The position numbers and the translations under genes were made by a program. From positions 868,001 to 932,000 of the forward strand of contig JAHQIY010000018.1 of the NCBI GenBank assembly GCA_019054805.1: a DNA stretch of 64,000 bases, in the 5' to 3' direction. This document shows positions 42,709 through 53,677 of the stretch, piece after piece. The notes below the pieces were generated by a model, which searched no databases, was not told where the DNA came from, and saw only the letters and a list, made by a program, of their open reading frames with translations. The stretch's first letter is position 1. Every line of letters starts with the position of its first letter. Source of the stretch: Brachionus manjavacas (lineage: Eukaryota > Rotifera > Eurotatoria > Ploima > Brachionidae).

Positions 42709-43392
42709 CTAAATAGCTGAGATAGCATTTGATCTGTCGTTTACAAAATAGGGTTTTTTCCATATTTCCATTCTTTTCTGAGTTTCAATTTGAATCGATC
42801 TGAAAATTTTGCCATGTCCAATTTTCATAAAAAACAAATTATAGAGCTTTTTTAAATAGACAACGTCAATGGCCAAATATTTGAGAACATCTTGGTCATT
42901 TAGATCGATGTCATAATTTTTGGACTTAAACTGTTGGGATATTTTGTTCTTGACTGCTAGCTCAGAACTTGTAACTCCAACATCATAGGCATATGTGTTC
43001 AAAGTTTTGTAAAGACCTGAATAGAATCTACAATTGCCAAAGCCAGAGCATTTCCTGAACCCAACTTCAAATAGCTGAACATCTACTACATTTTTTAGCT
43101 CTATATTATACTGATGATATAATGCATCTACATCAGAGCGGCAATCAAAAAAATACTTTATTACAGAATTGTTACTGAATGAATTGTTAAGAGCCAATCT
43201 GACATCTGAATAGCTCAAATTTTTACAGTCAAAAAGATAAAATGTGTCAATACTGGGAGCATAAACTTGGATGGTGAAAATTTTTCCGTGTCTGGACAAA
43301 TTGTCGCCTTCAATATCGACGGCTAGTTCTGAAAAATCATTGCTGGTAAAGGCATCCAGTTCACTTGTTTGACAAATTTTAGTATAGATCAT
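42709..43392 (-). CDS. 3'-5' exonuclease domain protein (EXD1-like)
   Basis: 227 residues, single exon. DEDD-type 3'-5' exonuclease motifs: ELAVDIEGDNLSRHG (D26, E28), YFFDCRSDVDALYHQYN (D87), and KYLAIDVVYLKKLY (Y172, D176). The last gives the Y-x3-D form. The CRSDVDALYHQYNI and VVDVQLFEVGFRK segments resemble EXD1, a piRNA-pathway partner in which catalysis may be lost. All four acidic residues appear present here, so activity on RNA or DNA is plausible. There is no Tudor or RNA-binding extension. Confidence 0.85.
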   Translation of the reverse strand: MIYTKICQTSELDAFTSNDFSELAVDIEGDNLSRHGKIFTIQVYAPSIDTFYLFDCKNLSYSDVRLALNNSFSNNSVIKYFFDCRSDVDALYHQYNIELKNVVDVQLFEVGFRKCSGFGNCRFYSGLYKTLNTYAYDVGVTSSELAVKNKISQQFKSKNYDIDLNDQDVLKYLAIDVVYLKKLYNLFFMKIGHGKIFRSIQIETQKRMEIWKKPYFVNDRSNAISAI

Positions 43393-45249
43393 TTTTTTCT
43401 TGTCAATAATTTTTATTTGTTTTTTTTTTATATTATTTATTGATAAAGCGCTAATTTAACGCTCTTTTAATCAATTTTGCTAATAATTTTTTAAATTGAC
43501 ACTTTAAACGAGAAAGATTTAAAATAATAAGCTCCATATTTGAAAATATTTAATTACCCAAATAATAAATCAAAATTTATATATTGGTTCAAGTTTATAA
43601 ATTTATTTAGGCATAAAAATAAAAATCAATTTTAAATGCATTTTCGAGACTGTCAGGAGTCTCAGGTCAAATTAAGGAGATAAAAATTTTAAATAAAATT
43701 TTTAATTTATTGATAAAGCGCTAATAAAAATTTTAAATAAAATTTTTAATAAGATTTAATTTTTAATAAACTTTTTAAACAAGTAAATTTATTTCGTATT
43801 TATTTAAAAAAATAAATGAAAAAAAAATATTTTATTTTAGCATCTCACAGATCATTATGATCATTTTCTAATAATTTTTAAAAATTTTTAAATTTATTAT
43901 TAAATACATTTATAAAAAATTTAACAGGTAAAAATGAAAAAAATCACAATCATGGTAAGGGAAAAACAAATATTCAAGCTTTTTTCCTCAACTATTACAA
44001 TGTTTGCATGTAATGTCATAAATTTTTTCTGATTTCGAGATATTAAATGAAAAACATCTTTGCTGATTTAAATATATTAAATCTTTTTATTCTCTTTTAT
44101 TCTCTAGAATTTACTTTTTTTGGTATAATGAATACATTTTTACAGTGAAATTTAACCAAGTTAGAGTTTAGCTGGCTAACCTTAGATCGACTTCAGATGA
44201 GATATAAGAACAAAGGATTTTTTTTTGTAAATTTGTAGCGAGCTATTGCTCCTTCAGAAGTAAAAAATATATAAAAAAAGACAGAGTAAAAGACAGAATA
44301 AAATAAAAAGGATAAATATGATTTAGTTGTGAAAATAAAATTAAAAACGATAAGTTGAAAAAGCTAGAGGTTCCTAGAGGAACTATTATTATTCATAATC
44401 AAAATCAAATTAAATAAAATTAAAAATAAGAATAAAATAAAATGTAGTAGGTATAATTTAAGAAGGAAAATGTTATGAAAGAATTAATAGATAGAATGAA
44501 ATAAGAAATAACATGATATATATGTTTAATTATCTTTACAACTTGATTACAACTTCTATTAATATTCAGTAGTTGTAACTTAAAAATCTGATCAATAATA
44601 AAGAAGTTAAATCAAAATAAATTGTGAATTAAATCGGTCATAGAGATTTTTGACTTACTATTATTATAATTATTATTTTATTTCTAGAACGCCTTAAAGG
44701 CGATGTAAAAAATAAAATAAAATCTAATAAATAAGACAAATTCTTGGTGTTTTCTTAAAAATTTGAAAAAAATATTTTATTCAAATGTTAATATTTTTTA
44801 ATTTCAATAATTATTATTCATTTTGTGCTCACTTTTATATTCAATTTTTTTATTTTTTTTATTTTGCGAGGAAATCCACCATCAAGTCGACCCAGGAGAA
44901 ATCCAGCAGTTGTAACTTAAAAATGGCATTAATAATAAAGAAGTTAAATGATTTATGATTCATAAAAGCGTAAAGATAAAATCTAAATATATCGTAAACA
45001 GTAATATTTTTAATAACAGTAATATATTTACATATAATATTATTAATAAGTAAATATCGAATCGAATGTTACACCTGTCAAAAAACGACTACGTCCATGA
45101 AAATAGTTTTTTTTTTCAATTACTTGTGATTAATAACACTAATTAATTTTTTTTTTTTAAAAAAATTATTTATTGATCATATAATTTCATTGTTTTAATT
45201 TGATTATAAAATTGTGATCAAGGTCAAATATTGTACGAAATAATTGATC
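43393..45249. other. AT-rich intergenic with small direct repeats and a LINE tail
   Basis: TTATTGATAAAGCGCTAAT occurs at about 43437 and again at about 43704. A 45-bp repeat (AGTTGTAACTTAAAAAT ... AATAATAAAGAAGTTAAAT) occurs at about 44572 and 44909. 44239-44256 is an inverted LINE-tail hairpin (GAGCTATTGCTC). No gene. Confidence 0.45.
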
Positions 45250-45480
45250 TTTTTAACCTTAGCTTATAAAACGGTATAGTTCCTATAGCCTGGAAAATAG
45301 TTAAAATATCTATGATTCCAAAAAAAACATCTCCGACACAAGACCCATCTGATTGTCGTCCTTTAAGTGTGACAAGTGGTCTAGGTAAATTACTTGAATG
45401 CATAATATCTAATAGAATATATTATTTCCTAGAAAGCAGCTCTCTTCTTATTGAGGAATAATCAGTGTTCAGAAAATGAT
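45250..45480 (+). mobile_element. LINE reverse-transcriptase N-terminal fragment
   Basis: The plus strand encodes WKIVKISMIPKKTSPTQDPS followed by DCRPLSVTSGLGKLLECIIS, the conserved start of the RT domain, then YYFLESSSLLIEE and a stop. It is cut off at about 45480. 45480-46119 is AT-rich without a gene. Confidence 0.75.
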
Positions 45481-46119
45481 TTATGATTCCTTTTTCAAAA
45501 AAAAGTAGAATCTTTTAACAGGTAAAAAAAAGTTTGTTGTTTAAATTTTGATTTATATGTTACCGTAAATTTCTAAAACACGTAATTTTACAAATTTACT
45601 GGCCTAACAGTAAAAATGTAAAACATGAAAATTTTTAGATATTTACTGATTTTTTTTTTAATAAATAATTTACTGAAACTAGTTTAGTAAATTACTAAAA
45701 TAGTGTAATCAAAAATTTATTTGTTTTTGCAGCTTGAATTCCCTCCATAATATCTTGAGTTACATAACAACTAGGATTTTTTGCAACCACATCGATTTGT
45801 CATACATTGACCAGTGCAGTTGCATTCTACCATACCTTGACCACCAAGCAAGCTTCTGGAATATATTTCTTACTTCTTGTCATGATTTTTTGTGCTTGTT
45901 TTTGTTGATTATCACGTACACTATTTCTTATACCCAACAAAGAATTGGCTTTATCGACAATATCATCAATAGGAAGATCTTCATTTGATGGCCATGGATT
46001 GCCTATTCTTCAAGTTTTAGTATATTATTGAAACTAAAAAATTGTTTTACACAATTACTAGTAAAAAAACAAAACATAATTTTACAAGCTAATAAAAATT
46101 AACTAACCACCTTTTCTTA

Positions 46120-47345
46120 TCCATTGGGTTAGATCATTTCTGGATTCAAGATCTTTTGTAAATGATATACTTGAGTGATCAATATCAAATTAGAGCACGA
46201 GTGTCGCAAGGCTCTGTAATTAGTACTCTTCTATTTAGTATTTTTATTAACGATATACCAAAAAGAAACAAAACGAATAACCAATACTCCCTGCTCTTTG
46301 CATATGATTTGGCTACTTTTTTATGATTTGGCCAGGAGAAATCTTGGGAATACGATAAATAAGTACCTAACAGAACTTGAAAAGTGGCTTTTCAAATGGA
46401 AGATGAAAATTTCAGTTGAAAAGTCTTGCTACATGATTATTTCAAAAAATTCAAAAGAAAAATTAGTTAGGGTTAGTATATCAATGATCTACCAAAAGGA
46501 ATAGAGAATATTGTCAAAATGTATGCAGATGATACAAAAATATTCTCGCAAACGGTATCAGAAATAAGCGCAGTGAAACTTCAATCAGATTTAGATTTAA
46601 TTTTCAAGTGGACTCAAGATTGGCTTCTTCTCTTCAACACATCAAAATGTGTGGTTATGCATTACGGTCATAAAAACAAAAAATTCACTTATTTTATTAA
46701 TGGTAAACAGTTATCAACGTCTGAAACCGAAAGAGATCTTGGAGTTATCTTCAATACAAATCTCAAATGGAAAAATCAAGTGATAGAGGCTACAAACAAA
46801 GCAAATAAAATGTTGGGTCGCATCAGGAAATCATTCGCTCGTTTTGATTGTAAGTTATTTAGATCATTGTATTTAACTTTTGTTCGTCCTCTTTTGGAAT
46901 TTGCTGTGCCTGTATGGTCTCCATTTCTTAAGTCGGATTGTGAGAATCTTGAGAGGATTCAACGCAGAGCTACGAAATTTGTTTCTTCAATTAGAAACAA
47001 ACCGTATGAAAGCAGATTGAAGGCTTTAAACATTCCAAATCTGGTGGAAAGAAGAAAAAGAGGTGATCTAATTCAATTATACAAGTTCATGCATGGAATA
47101 GAATTGGTTGAAAAAAGCAACAATTTTAATGTCACCAAAATCCAAGGAAGAGGTCACTGCTTCAAATATCACAAAGAAATTTCGAGGCTCCAACATAGAG
47201 ATAACTTTTTTTCAACAGAACCGCTAACATATGGAACTCACTGCCAAATCAATTAGTTGAAGCCCCTAATGTTAACAGCTTTAAAGCAGGCATTGATTGC
47301 TGGATGAGCAGCAATCAATCACATCAGCTGTCATAGTGTGCCTTA
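46120..47345 (+). mobile_element. Chimeric LINE reverse-transcriptase remnant
   Basis: 46180-46475 encodes ARVSQGSVISTLLFSIFIND with a mutated palm box (LLFAYDLATF), then LARRNLGNTINKYLTELEKW. At about 46475 it switches to a second RT copy: MYADDTKIFSQTVSEISAVK with the intact YADD box, then ERDLGVIFNTNLKWKNQVIE, FVRPLLEFAVPVWSPFLKSD and RRKRGDLIQLYKFMHG, open to 47256. After one frame change come WNSLPNQLVEAPNVNSFKA and a stop near 47335. The repeated palm region shows two LINE copies joined end to end. No promoter or ORF1 is attached. Confidence 0.85.
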
Positions 47346-47399
47346 TCAGCACACTCGCTGGCTAGCCAGCTACAGTCAAAACTACTACTACTACTACTA

Positions 47400-47650
47400 A
47401 AAAACTGATCTCGATCTGAAAATATATAAAAATAGCCTAAGTTGTCATAATCAAGTATGGGGTCTTGATTTTAAGACATTAGGAAATCTTTATAAATCTT
47501 TAATTGGTTCAATTTTAGACTATTCTTTCCCATGTTTAAATTCTATTTCTGATAATTACTTATGGTTTCGAATCAAGATATATTGAATACCCAACTCCAT
47601 TGTCTAATTGCTACCTTACTTTTTCCTACTTTTTTCCTGAAACCTGAACT
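47400..47650 (+). mobile_element. LINE ORF2 C-terminal fragment
   Basis: The plus strand reads WGLDFKTLGNLYKSLIGSIL then DYSFPCLNSISDNYL, and after a deletion FESRYIEYPTPLSNCYLT, the shared LINE C-terminal peptide. Stops follow. Confidence 0.65.
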
Positions 47651-47984
47651 ATGTAAACATGTGCCACATGTAACAATGTATGTCTACTATATTTCCATTT
47701 TTTTTTAGCTTATTTACTTTATTTTTATTTTTTTTATCTTTTTTATTAGAAAACGTTTATTCTGGCTATCGTTATCTGAGAATAACTAAAAAAATGTATA
47801 CTCAAGATAACTTTGACTTTTGTTTTTTTTTTTAATTGTTTATTTATTATTTAAATAGACTTTGAGTAATGAAACTCCTTTAGCTATTGTTCATATATTA
47901 AAAGAAAGTGAAACAGGTATAAGGTATTACAAAATTGGATACACAATATTTAAAAAACATATAGTAACATGGGAATATTAAGAA

Positions 47985-48535
47985 AGGGAAGCTTCTAGAC
48001 AATTGTAAGATTTGGCTGTTGTAAGTCACTCCCGTGGAAATTCATGGACAAAAATTTCTAATGGAGACTTTTTTTCAGGTTCTCTTGAGCTCTCAACAAA
48101 AACATCCTCATAGTCCTTTATGAGTGATAAAATTAGCTCATTTTTGAAGAGAAAACAGTTTTTAACATATCTTATATAGAATTTTTTAAACCTGATTTTG
48201 ATTGTATCAATTTTTTGATTTTCAAGAAAAAAAAAGAAGATTTCTGAGGGTGTTTCATATGGGAGGTGATAAATCGCCTTATATGATATATTTTGGAGTA
48301 CTTGTAATTTATGAAAATTAGTATGTGAAGCTAAACTAAATATGAAGAAGCTGTAATCAATTAAAGACCCTATTAGAGGATTATATATACTCGATAGAGT
48401 TTTTTTATTTAAATTCCAAGATTTGTGTGAAAGAATTTTTATTATATTTACCCTGTCTTGACATCTAGTTCGAATAAATTCTATATGAGGTTTAAAGCAT
48501 AAGTTATCGTCAAATTTTATCCCAAGGAAGATTGG
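47985..48535 (-). mobile_element. LINE ORF2 C-terminal region, minus strand
   Basis: The minus strand encodes FLGIKFDDNLCFKPHIEFIR, then CQDRVNIIKILSHKSWNLNK, KTLSSIYNPLIGSLIDYSFF and NISYKAIYHLPYETPSEIF, open over about 170 codons. This is the classic RT thumb/C-terminal region. The upstream palm is absent. Confidence 0.75.
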
Positions 48536-48627
48536 ACTTTGACTTTTGTAAAAAAATTTATTTATTTATACTAAAAAAAAAAATAATAAAAATAAAAAAA
48601 AGGATTAACACATTATTAAGAGATTAA

Positions 48628-48831
48628 TTATTTAGAACAATTGTTACATTTCCTGACTTTCTTTATAGGAACATAAGTTCTATTAACACATTTTAAGTGG
48701 AAATCATTTTTACAATCACCGCATGTAATCCATTTATTTTCACAAGAAAGAGTTTTTTGTTTAAGAGTTTTTAGAATAAAGTTAGGAATTTTTAGTATAA
48801 GATAGCATATTAGTAAAGTGCCTTTAAGCAT
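48628..48831 (-). mobile_element. LINE ORF1-like PHD/zinc-finger fragment
   Basis: WITCGDCKNDFHLKCVN and VRKCNNCSK form a short Cys/His finger of the PHD-like kind found in LINE ORF1 proteins. It lies in the same orientation and just upstream of the minus-strand RT fragment at 47985-48535, so both may derive from one element. Confidence 0.45.
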
Positions 48832-48894
48832 TTATGGAACAATTTACAATCATTTTCAAAAAAAAACTAAATTTTATTTTTTTATAATTTATTC

Positions 48895-48940
48895 TGAAGG
48901 AGCTCTAGCTCGGTACAGAAAACAAATAAATAATTACTTG
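48895..48940 (+). repeat. LINE 3' tail with GAGC-N4-GCTC hairpin and AAATAAATAA run
   Basis: CTGAAGGAGCTCTAGCTCGG followed by TACAGAAAACAAATAAATAA. The same tail recurs at 49400-49445 (GAGCTCTTGCTC), inverted at 39594 (GAGCTCAAGCTC in sense) and 44239 (GAGCAATAGCTC), and degenerate at 28390. The stem is kept while the loop varies. Confidence 0.7.
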
Positions 48941-49450
48941 AAAAGAATTCAAGTTATTCAAAATTCAGCGGTAGGTCTATTCTAAAACTGAAATATAACA
49001 CTTCATCTAACATTATCTATCATCAGGCCTTAAATAAACTTAAACTACATACTGTCACGAATCGGCTTTTTGAATTGAGTGGAAGATATGTCGAGACGAC
49101 TGGTTATTTTTGTTCCTCCGGTGGTCAGATTAGTAAGTGAATACAAAGCAAATTTTGAATCAAGGTTCATAGCTTACTCGACTCGATTGTGTATTTGCTA
49201 CATAACTATCTCTTCTTTTACAGCTGAATCTTCAAATACTTAATCATGAACAATCTGTCACTTAAATTATTTAAATTCATTTAAATTAATCCTTTTTCCT
49301 TCTATATTTAATCTTATTTTATTTTATTTATACATTATTTAGTCTTTTGATTTTTCTTTTAAAAGTTTATTTTATTTTTATTTATACTTTTTTTATTGCT
49401 GAAAGAGCTCTTGCTCGGAACAGAGAACAAATAAATAAAATAAAATAAAT
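48941..49450 (+). mobile_element. LINE ORF2 C-terminal fragment plus 3' tail
   Basis: Plus-strand frames give VIQNSAV, ILKLKYNTSSNIIYHQALNK, LKLHTVTNRLFELSGRYVET and FESRFIAYSTRLCICYIT. About 170 bp later comes the hairpin tail at 49400-49450. This is the 3' end of a 5'-truncated insertion. Confidence 0.7.
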
Positions 49451-49594
49451 AATTGTTCTGGAAAGATCAAATAAATTTTAAATACCATATAAATATTTTA
49501 TACGATGAGCTGAATAAATCAGCAACTTAAATAATTTAATCTTAGGTATTTTTATAAGTCGCCTATGAGGTGCAGTATAAATAAATAATCTTCT

Positions 49595-49891
49595 TCAATC
49601 GAAAACTGATTTACAGCATTCGGCGACATTTTTCTTCCAAAGTAGGCGATCCATTGCCAGAATCTCCAATTCTGATTTAGTTACCTCTGCGTTCTCAGGA
49701 AACAATAATCCACATATATACTTATAAAACGTTATTGCTTTTCTACCACGTTTGACTACACCATAATTGATATCAGGTTCATAGAAACGAAAAATTTTTG
49801 CTGAGTTTTCGGCAGATCTTCGTAGTGCGTGTCCTATCCAACCTAATTGTCTACATCTCAGCTTTTCAACCACTGATTTTTGATTTACCAA
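49595..49891 (-). mobile_element. RTE-type LINE C-terminal fragment, minus strand
   Basis: The minus strand encodes KLRCRQLGWIGHALRRSAEN, then DINYGVVKRGRKAITFYKYI and ILAMDRLLWKKNVAECCKSV. The R-LGWIGH-LRR and KRGRK-T...DR--W blocks are the C-terminal signature of RTE-like ORF2 proteins. Confidence 0.75.
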
Positions 49892-49976
49892 TTATAATAA
49901 TAATGAATAGTGTTGGATACGGTCAAGACAAATCAAATAAATAATAATAATCAAATAAATAATAATAATAATGAAT

Positions 49977-50446
49977 AGTGTTGGCTACGGTCAAGACAAA
50001 CCGGTCCAATAGACGGACGGTTTTTGCGGTAATTTGACCGGTCAGCTAGGCGGTCTATTTTTTTGGAACGCCAAATTAAACGGTCTAAAATAAACGGGCG
50101 GCAAAAAAACCGGACTAATAATAGAAATAATGTTTTTAATTTAAAAAAAAAAACTAATTTTTTTTAAAATAAAAAAAAATTTCTTTATTAAATTTAAAAA
50201 GTTTTTTAAGATTTTTTTTTATTTTTCAAAATTTAAAAAAAAATTTAGTGAACGTCCGCCAAAAAGTTGGCTGGATTTTGGCCGCCCGTTTATTTTGTGT
50301 TTTTTTTAGACCGTTTAATTTGGCGTTCCGCCTAGCTGACCGGCCAAATGACCGCCCGCTTAAAGGTTGTCCGGTTAATGCGGACACGGTCACGGTTTCT
50401 GAAAATTTTTGCCGGTTAAGTGTCCGCTTGTACGGATCCCAACACT
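49977..50446. repeat. Palindromic GC-rich MITE with 10-bp target duplication
   Basis: A 470-bp element with ends AGTGTTGG / CCAACACT. Inverted arms of roughly 150-200 bp share GACCGGTCAGCTAGGCGG on the left and its complement CCGCCTAGCTGACCGGCC on the right, around an AT-rich centre (50115-50250). It is flanked by AATAATGAAT at 49967-49976 and 50447-50456. A 9-11 bp duplication and long palindromic arms suggest a MULE-type foldback element. The target plus left end is also duplicated at 49897-49930. It ends 243 bp before the Nup153-like start codon. Confidence 0.8.
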
Positions 50447-50688
50447 AATAATGAATATTAACTTTTCGTAGAAGACAAAAAATACGACACTATCAGATTC
50501 AAATAAATTTCTGTACATGCAAAAAAAATTTTCAGTGAGAAATTAAACTAGCCTTTTAATTGCCTTAAAGTCAGCCTAGCAAAAAATAGGCTAAAAATGA
50601 ACTAAACATTAGGTCGTAATTTCACAATCAACTTTTAAAATTAATATAAATATTACTCACAGCATTTGATATAAAAAAGCAAAAAAAA

Positions 50689-53082
50689 ATGAAAAAAAAT
50701 TATGTTGAAATTACCCTGGAAGATTGTTCCCAAAAAATCACTCAACCTAACCTATTCGATTTATCCCGTCCGATCAAAATGAAAAATACAAAAAATTTTA
50801 TTCCCAATTTAGACAATCAAGCAATGTTTGAATTTGTCAAACCGAATCGCGCCCAGCCATACACTCTGCGCAACCCAGACAAAAAAAACGGCACGTTCCT
50901 CAACTCATCCTCGAACGGCACTTACCATCACACAGCTATTCTTGCGCGCCTCTCATCCATATCAAACACTTTCAGGTCAATTTTTGTCAGACCAAAAAAC
51001 AGTAAGCCCATTGACTTGGGCTATTTTGAGGACCCCAAGTCTCCTGACTTCGAATTTGAGATTTCAACTTGTGGTGATCCAAATAGTAGATATGGTGATA
51101 GAAAATTATACAGCTCGTCAAGCGTGTCCACTCTGTCAGCCACTTCTGATTTGACATGTGATGCTATTTTGAACATGAACACACTGGCATCCAAATGGAC
51201 TTGTATGGTGTGCTTGTGCAAGCATAAAATGGACGTCGCAGTGTGCTCGATTTGTGGCTGTGAAAAACAAATTCAAAAAAATTCAATTAAACAAGCAACT
51301 AGCAACACACTTAAAACAATTGGCAGCAATAGACCACAGGCGACACAAACAAGCTGTTTGAAGACATGGTCTTGTTCGTATTGTAGCTTTGCCAACGACA
51401 GTTTGAAAATAGTTTGCATGAATTGTAGAAGCTCGAAGCAAATGAGAAAAGATCAAGTTCAAGAAAGTGTTCAATTGAAACGAGCTCGTAGAAGCCGGTC
51501 CAAAGAACTTGACACTGGCAACGAAGAAAATGAACTTGAGCAAAGTGGAGCCAAAAAGTCAAAACAAAACGAAAATGACACAAACAACAAAGACAAAAAT
51601 AAACTGCTCACATCCAACACGAACTCTTTGCACAAAACTTGTTCTGCTGCTGAGAGTACAACTCACAATTTGGCTACACCGACCAAACCATTAAATTTCT
51701 ACAACACTGCTAAGCAATCTTGGACTTGTCCTGTGTGCTTGGTGAACAATGACCATGACACAAATTCTTGTGTGTGTTGCACAACTGTTAGACAAGATAT
51801 CAAACAAAAATCAGACAAAATAAATGACTCTGGGTGCTCTAAATTCTCCATCGGTACAAATGAACCAGCTAAGCAAGATAACACACAAGAAAAGTTAAAA
51901 TGGAAATGTCAAAATTGTTTAGTTTTAAATGATGAAGAAAAAAAATTGTGTGTTTGTTGTTCGACTGCACACGACAATTCACAAACTTCAAAAATAAAAT
52001 CTCCTAATTTTACCTCAGTCGATCCTATCAGCATAGACACTTCATTTGAACTGAAGACAAATAACGTGTCGGTGCCCTTTTCATTTGGGCTAAAGACAAA
52101 TAATTTGTCGATGCCCATTTCTTTTGGGTCTAATTTTTCCGTAAGTAAGCCTGACAGTGGCTTCTCTTTTGACAATGAACAAAAAAAATCAGACAAAAAA
52201 AATGACCCCTTGCGCGCTCAATCCTCCTTTGGTACAAAAGAACCAGTTAAACAAAATACAGAATTACCTTCCAATGAGCCAAAAGATAAAAATCAAGCAA
52301 ACATATTTTCTATGCGCAATGCTGCTGGCGCCCCTTTTACCACTTCAGAGCCAGTTGTTTTGGAGAGTGAACTGGAAATAAATGAACAAAATAAACCCAC
52401 ATTTCCATTTGCAGCAAATACACAAACATCAAAAACACATAGCATGTTTTCTTTTGAATCTATTGAAACCCGTAAGCTTCCTGTTCCAATATTTGACTCG
52501 TCATCTAAGCCACAATTTTCATTTGGTAGTTCGCCTTCATTTTTAGGTCCATCATCAACTAATTCAAAGCCATTTTTTTCCACTGCACCACCTACTGAAC
52601 CAACTAATTCAGCTTTTGTCAGCTCAACAACAGATTCAAGGCCAGCATTTAGTTTTGACATTAGTGAAGTATGTAAACCTGTTCTGTTTGGTGCAACAAT
52701 TGACACTAAAAATATTGAGGATAATAAGTCATCTTTTGCATTTGGTAGAAGTACAGAAACAACTAAGACAAATAACATGTCACCTGTGTGTACGAATTTA
52801 TTTAGTACTCCTAAGCCAGTACTGTTTGGTTTGATGCCAGAGAGTCAAAAGACAAATCAATTGACTGCTCTTAATTTTGGAAATCAAGGTGAAGGTCAAA
52901 AAGCGGGAAACTTTTTTAACTTTGGGTCAAACTCAAGCCAAGCTAATAATGCACCAATTTCGTCTATCGGCATGGATCATCAAAATAATTTTATTACTTC
53001 CAATTTGACTGAAGTATTGAGTTCTCAAGCGAACGCGTCCAAACGTGTCATAAAAAAACCAGCGAGACGTCTGAGAAAATAG
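50689..53082 (+). CDS. NUP153: Nup153-like nucleoporin with four RanBP2-type zinc fingers and FG repeats
   Basis: 797 residues, single exon. Four W-x-C-x2-C-x10-C-x2-C fingers: WTCMVCLCKHKMDVAVCSIC (from 169), WSCSYCSFANDSLKIVCMNC (226), WTCPVCLVNNDHDTNSCVCC (345) and WKCQNCLVLNDEEKKLCVCC (405). Such fingers in Nup153 bind Ran-GDP/GTP. From about 450 the protein is Ser/Thr/Asn-rich with scattered FG motifs (FSFGL, FSFGS, FAFGRS, FNFGS), and it ends in a basic tail (KRVIKKPARRLRK) as in Nup153. It is much shorter than vertebrate Nup153 (about 1475 residues). The N-terminus (NTFRSIFVRPK) may be the lamina/pore-targeting part. Nup153 sits at the nuclear basket and guides import and export. Confidence 0.88.
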   Translation: MKKNYVEITLEDCSQKITQPNLFDLSRPIKMKNTKNFIPNLDNQAMFEFVKPNRAQPYTLRNPDKKNGTFLNSSSNGTYHHTAILARLSSISNTFRSIFVRPKNSKPIDLGYFEDPKSPDFEFEISTCGDPNSRYGDRKLYSSSSVSTLSATSDLTCDAILNMNTLASKWTCMVCLCKHKMDVAVCSICGCEKQIQKNSIKQATSNTLKTIGSNRPQATQTSCLKTWSCSYCSFANDSLKIVCMNCRSSKQMRKDQVQESVQLKRARRSRSKELDTGNEENELEQSGAKKSKQNENDTNNKDKNKLLTSNTNSLHKTCSAAESTTHNLATPTKPLNFYNTAKQSWTCPVCLVNNDHDTNSCVCCTTVRQDIKQKSDKINDSGCSKFSIGTNEPAKQDNTQEKLKWKCQNCLVLNDEEKKLCVCCSTAHDNSQTSKIKSPNFTSVDPISIDTSFELKTNNVSVPFSFGLKTNNLSMPISFGSNFSVSKPDSGFSFDNEQKKSDKKNDPLRAQSSFGTKEPVKQNTELPSNEPKDKNQANIFSMRNAAGAPFTTSEPVVLESELEINEQNKPTFPFAANTQTSKTHSMFSFESIETRKLPVPIFDSSSKPQFSFGSSPSFLGPSSTNSKPFFSTAPPTEPTNSAFVSSTTDSRPAFSFDISEVCKPVLFGATIDTKNIEDNKSSFAFGRSTETTKTNNMSPVCTNLFSTPKPVLFGLMPESQKTNQLTALNFGNQGEGQKAGNFFNFGSNSSQANNAPISSIGMDHQNNFITSNLTEVLSSQANASKRVIKKPARRLRK

Positions 53083-53677
53083 ACAAACCGGTGTTTTTTT
53101 TTCTAAATTAGAATAATTATCTAATATTGCAAATTTTAATTTTATTATAAATTTTATCTTTTAAATTTCATATCTTGTGTTTTAGTATTTTTTCCATTTA
53201 ATATTTTTAATTAAATTGAGCAATAAAAAAATAATTGTTTTTTATTTTTAAATTGATTATGAATAAAGCAATTAATTTAAAATTTTTTTTAAATAATTAA
53301 TCTCGAGACAAAAATTTGAATTCTATTTGATAAAAGTCTAAATAAATGTTAGAATATAAAAATTTCTTCAACTTTTTTAACTCGTTCGAATTTTATTATA
53401 GCTTTTTTTGGGACTTAATCATTTATTTTTATTAAGGAAAATTAAATTTTTGTCTTTAAAATTTCAAATTAAAGAAAATGGCAAATTCCTTTTAATCACA
53501 AAATTAAACTTTCAAAAATAACCATTGATTCAAAAAAATGTCATCAAAAAAATTTTGAATAATTTAAAATCTAATCGATTTATAGTAAAATCGTCCCGTT
53601 TTTTTTTTAATCTAAAATAAATATAAACATTTTAAATTAATTAGAAAAAAATATTAACAGTTTGAATTTCTTGAATA
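53083..53677. other. 3' flank of the nucleoporin gene
   Basis: AT-rich, with AATAAA at about 53222. No gene seen. Confidence 0.4.

Noticed and set aside
50248-50448. 66-codon plus-strand frame before the nucleoporin gene
   Set aside because: It lies wholly inside the arms of the palindromic MITE and has no ATG start (GTG).
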